The notes below the pieces were generated by a model that worked only from the letters and a program-made list of their open reading frames with translations, searched no databases and had not been told where the DNA came from. Source: Chrysemys picta bellii (lineage: Eukaryota; Chordata; Testudines; Emydidae). Taken from it: a DNA stretch of 64,000 nucleotides. Shown here one piece after another: positions 61,106 to 64,000 of this stretch (positions within the stretch are counted from its first letter, which is position 1; each line of letters starts with the position of its first letter). Position numbers and translations under genes: made by a program. Location: positions 52,657,498 through 52,721,497 of the forward strand of contig NC_088791.1 in NCBI RefSeq assembly GCF_011386835.1, given 5' to 3'.

Positions 61106-61262
61106 GGAAGAATTTCAAAAATGGGTGCCTAAAGTTAAACATGTAGGTCTTTAAATAAGTAGCAGGTTTTCAAAAAGAGTTGAACTCCCATTAGCTCCCA
61201 TTGTCCAAATCAGGAGTAATTCTGTCAAGCTCTGTGGAGTTACCCCTGTATAAAACCAGTTT
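61106..61262. repeat. Two adjoining fold-back fragments
   Basis: 'aagttgaactcccattag'-like wording, then 'gtaattctgtcaagctctg' and 'ggagttacccctgtataaa', resemble halves of the MITE-like families noted above. Confidence 0.4.
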
Positions 61263-61336
61263 AAGGGGAAGAGAGACATGTCCTATGCTTACAATAAAGA
61301 TTAAAATCAGGTAAGACTGATTTTTAGGTTATAGAC

Positions 61337-62250
61337 TAGTGCTGGTTAAAATTTTCTGTTGAAACAGAGATTCATCGAAAAATGCTAGTTCACAGAAAGC
61401 AAGTCAGGGTTGAGAAACTTTTTTTGAATCACAGGCAGATTCTGATAGAAACCTGGCTAGTTCCCTGCCAGGGCTTCCAGGGTCTGTGGCTCCAGGGCAG
61501 CCCTGCATTGCAGACTGGTCTGGGACAGAGAGCCTAAGGAGTCTAGGGTCCATTGCTCTGGGACAGCCCCGCCATACTTACTGTGTTTCCCTCCATGACA
61601 GAGACACTAGGTGGCCCTAGTTGGGGCTCAACTCCTAGCTCTGCAGAAGAAAGCTTGGAAACCTGAGAACCCTGGCTCAAGCTGGAGCTCTGAGGGCTTC
61701 TAGGTTACCTGCCAGGGAGCTAGGAGGCAGGAAGTCCTGGATGGGCTTCAAAGGTCTGTGGCTCCGGGGTACCAGCTCTATTCAGACTACCCTAGAACTT
61801 GGGATCCCAGGGCTTCCAGACTCCTGGGCCAACTGGCTCTCTGAGCTGCCTAATTACTGCAGACTGGTAAACCAGCAGTCCCATAAATTGGGCAGCCCTG
61901 GGTGTTAGCTAGCCTGTGATTCTGGAAATCCTGGTGTCCCCAGACCTAGAGCAGACGGCATGGCAGAGCTGCCTCAGAGCCACAAATCATGGGATTCTCA
62001 ATTTCACCACTGTATTAGCATTAGCTGCGGTGAATGTCAGTCTCAGTTAGCAGCTACTAGTCCCAGGGAGCATATTTCATTTCAGAAATACCATGTGTCT
62101 GTGTTTCTGAAATTTTTTTTTTAGGGATTTCCAGTTCTTGAGAAATTAAAAAAAAAAAAAAAACTTTTTGTCTGATTGGGATTAAACCAAATTTCAAAAT
62201 CTCAAAATTTCTTGCAAATTGAAAAGCCAGAGTTTTGGCAAGTTGTAAAC
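61337..62250. repeat. Composite repeat with AT-rich ends and GC-rich core
   Basis: The left end ('ggttaaaattttctgttg') and right end ('caaatttcaaaatctc') are AT-rich and roughly complementary. The core (61440-61960) is GC-rich with degenerate internal repetition of 'gcttccagggtctgtggctc'-like units (61469 and 61748). An A run lies at 62147-62163. No coding content. Confidence 0.5.
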
Positions 62251-63877
62251 CGGACATTCTATTAGAACATGTTTTATAAAAAGCCATCACTTCATTGTTT
62301 CATCAGTGAATCTTATTCTTTCCAGCCTGTGGCCCCAATGATAGAAACATTTGACTTATTCAGAGATGCAAGCTTTCTGCACTTAAAAATCACTGCCTGT
62401 CTTTTAAAGGTGAACATTTTCCTTTTATTAATTCCACTTTGCTGTCTCTGGTATAGTTCCTTCCTCTGAATCATTTTCATCAGTATCAGAGAACTTTTCA
62501 ATTTTCCTATAGATTTACATCCTTCTGACTGCCATCTCAAACTGCAGAGATGTCTGCTCAATAGTAAAAGTTCACATTCAGAAAAATTTCCTGAAGTCTC
62601 AGAGTTTTGAGAGAGATCTTACTAACAAAAGAGTCAGGAAGCAGGTGAGTTCAATTCTATTCTATTCTACATTGCTTTTCATATTGCCTTCATCATTGTA
62701 GTATTGGAGTGCTTTCCAGTAATGCATTAAACAACTTATAACATTGCCCTACAGGTTTTTCTGCCTAAGGTAGGAAGTACTAGTACAAAATTGCAGGGAA
62801 AGGGTGAAGTGGGGAAAAGCTGTGGTAAAGCAAATATTGGGACCAGTGACATATTTGTTAGGAGAAGACAATGACAAGATAATGAAGAGGCTCATTAATC
62901 AATTATTGCCTGATAAAAACTCAGTAGAGTTTCAGTCTGAGGCCCCCGAAGTTAGTAAAATTGGTTACTGGTTTTGTGGGCTGGAAGAGGAGGAGGAGAA
63001 GGAAGTGGTACCATAAAATGGTAGCTGAGACAAGGAAAACAAAAGTGCTCCTCCTGGGAGTGATCCAAACAGAATCAATTAAGAGCAGGACAAAAAACCT
63101 TTCTCTTCCTGATAAGCACCACCATCCACATCAGAGACTTCCCATAAAGCTAAATGTATGACTTATTGTGTTTGTTAATTAAGGAACTTACAGGGGAGGA
63201 GTGTGGTGTATTGAAAACTCTTAAATTTACAAGTTCCCATTGCAGGTTTGTAAGGGGTTTCCTAGTCCTGCTTGAAGGCTAGGAGGATCTGTAGGGAACT
63301 GTGCCATCTGGATCTTTTGTAGTCAGTCTGCAAAGAGCCAGCCTAGATCAAGGTGGATTGAGCTAGGCCCTTTTCCTTAGAAAGCAGCCTGTTTTGTCTC
63401 TCTCTGGTTTTGGTATTTGTGTGTTATGGTTCTGGATTCCAAGAAATAGTGTTAAATTGCAACATTACAGAAAGAGAATTTTATGCTTTTATCTAACTTC
63501 TCTGTGTGCATGCCATGAACATAACAGTTATGAGCTCAGTTTAGGCCACACTGAGCTGAACATTGCAGTTAAGACATTAAAGTGTAATGCCTGAGAAAAA
63601 CCATGATAGCTGGTGGGGCCTCAGATTCTAGGGCCATGTGATGGGGTCAGAATGTCAGGAGATAAGTCCAGTGTAGAGACGCATACATGGGAGTCATCAG
63701 TGCGGAGGTGATTGTTGAACTTTATATGAGAGGATGAAGGATACCCAAAGATAGGCTGTAGAGGGAATAGAGAAGAAGGACACACATAAAGCCACAAATT
63801 ACTCCAACAGAGACAAGAAGTGAAGGACAGGATGAACTGCCAAGTTTACAATTATAATATAATGCTTTATCTCTGTC
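62251..63877. other. Unique DNA
   Basis: No gene recognised. A donor-like 'gcaggtgagtt' at 62642 has no convincing exon before it. Confidence 0.5.
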
Positions 63878-64000
63878 AGGGTATGTCTACACTGTGATAA
63901 AAAAACAGCAGCACCTCAGTAGGCTGATTTGGGCTCACGGGGCTCAGGCTGCAGGGCTAAAAATTGCAGTGTAGATGTTCAGGCTTAGGCTGGAGACTAG
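63878..64000. mobile_element. Start of a 'gtctacact'-ended DNA element, cut by window edge
   Basis: Begins 'cagggtatgtctacactgtg', with 'gcagtgtagatgttcaggc' near the end as a partly matching inverted word. Same end type as 21133-21433. Confidence 0.5.

Noticed and set aside
62590..62645. Possible exon before a gtgagtt donor
   Set aside because: The acceptor AG is weak, one of three frames is stopped at once, and there is no rise in GC or CpG.
1..64000. CRISPR array, operon, bacterial defence system or prophage
   Set aside because: No spaced identical repeats, no tightly packed genes and no ribosome-binding pattern; sequence is vertebrate in character.

Overview
The window looks like non-coding DNA from a reptile genome, most likely a cryptodiran turtle. 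I found no conserved multi-exon gene. The reasons are dense interspersed repeats of amniote type: MIR-like CORE-SINEs, CR1-like LINE pieces, a SINE resembling the tRNA-derived SINEs of turtles, hAT-type non-autonomous elements, Gypsy/ERV-like LTRs and a DIRS retrotransposon. Unique sequence is AT-rich, CpG-poor and full of stop codons. The species call is inference, since no search could be run.

Layout. Positions 1-3240 hold the 3' part of a decayed DIRS-type retrotransposon on the + strand: reverse transcriptase, RNase H, tyrosine recombinase, then a terminal inverted repeat. 3.2-20 kb is mostly unique AT-rich DNA with small palindromic elements, a long-TIR DNA element (5977-6852), a SINE folded into a perfect 86-bp inverted repeat with target duplications (7186-7418), one candidate 57-nt exon (15709-15765) and a perfect 26-bp hairpin (18286-18345). 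20.4-21.4 kb has the C-terminal coding tail of a LINE followed by a short DNA element. 23-31 kb carries two closely similar MIR-like copies and a 36-bp minisatellite. 31.3-32.9 kb is a CR1-like LINE 3' region split by a 689-bp hAT-type element.

37.6-43.5 kb is an LTR cluster. It contains a + strand LTR with adjoining internal sequence, a solo LTR inserted beside the TATA box of a different LTR, and a third unrelated LTR. 45.98-47.38 kb is a minus-strand RTE-clade LINE with a perfect 15-bp target duplication; its protein resembles nematode-type RTE elements. 55.0-56.3 kb is a minus-strand CR1-like reverse transcriptase fragment. A 175-bp hAT-type MITE lies at 57.8 kb and a GC-rich composite repeat at 61.3-62.2 kb.

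No working gene set or operon exists here. The coding segments are transposon fragments with stops, frameshifts and, for the DIRS element, lost catalytic residues. The most interesting points are the RTE insertion (possible horizontal transfer), the inverted-duplicate SINE, two precisely dated nested insertions, and several perfect hairpins that suggest fold-back or template-switch events.
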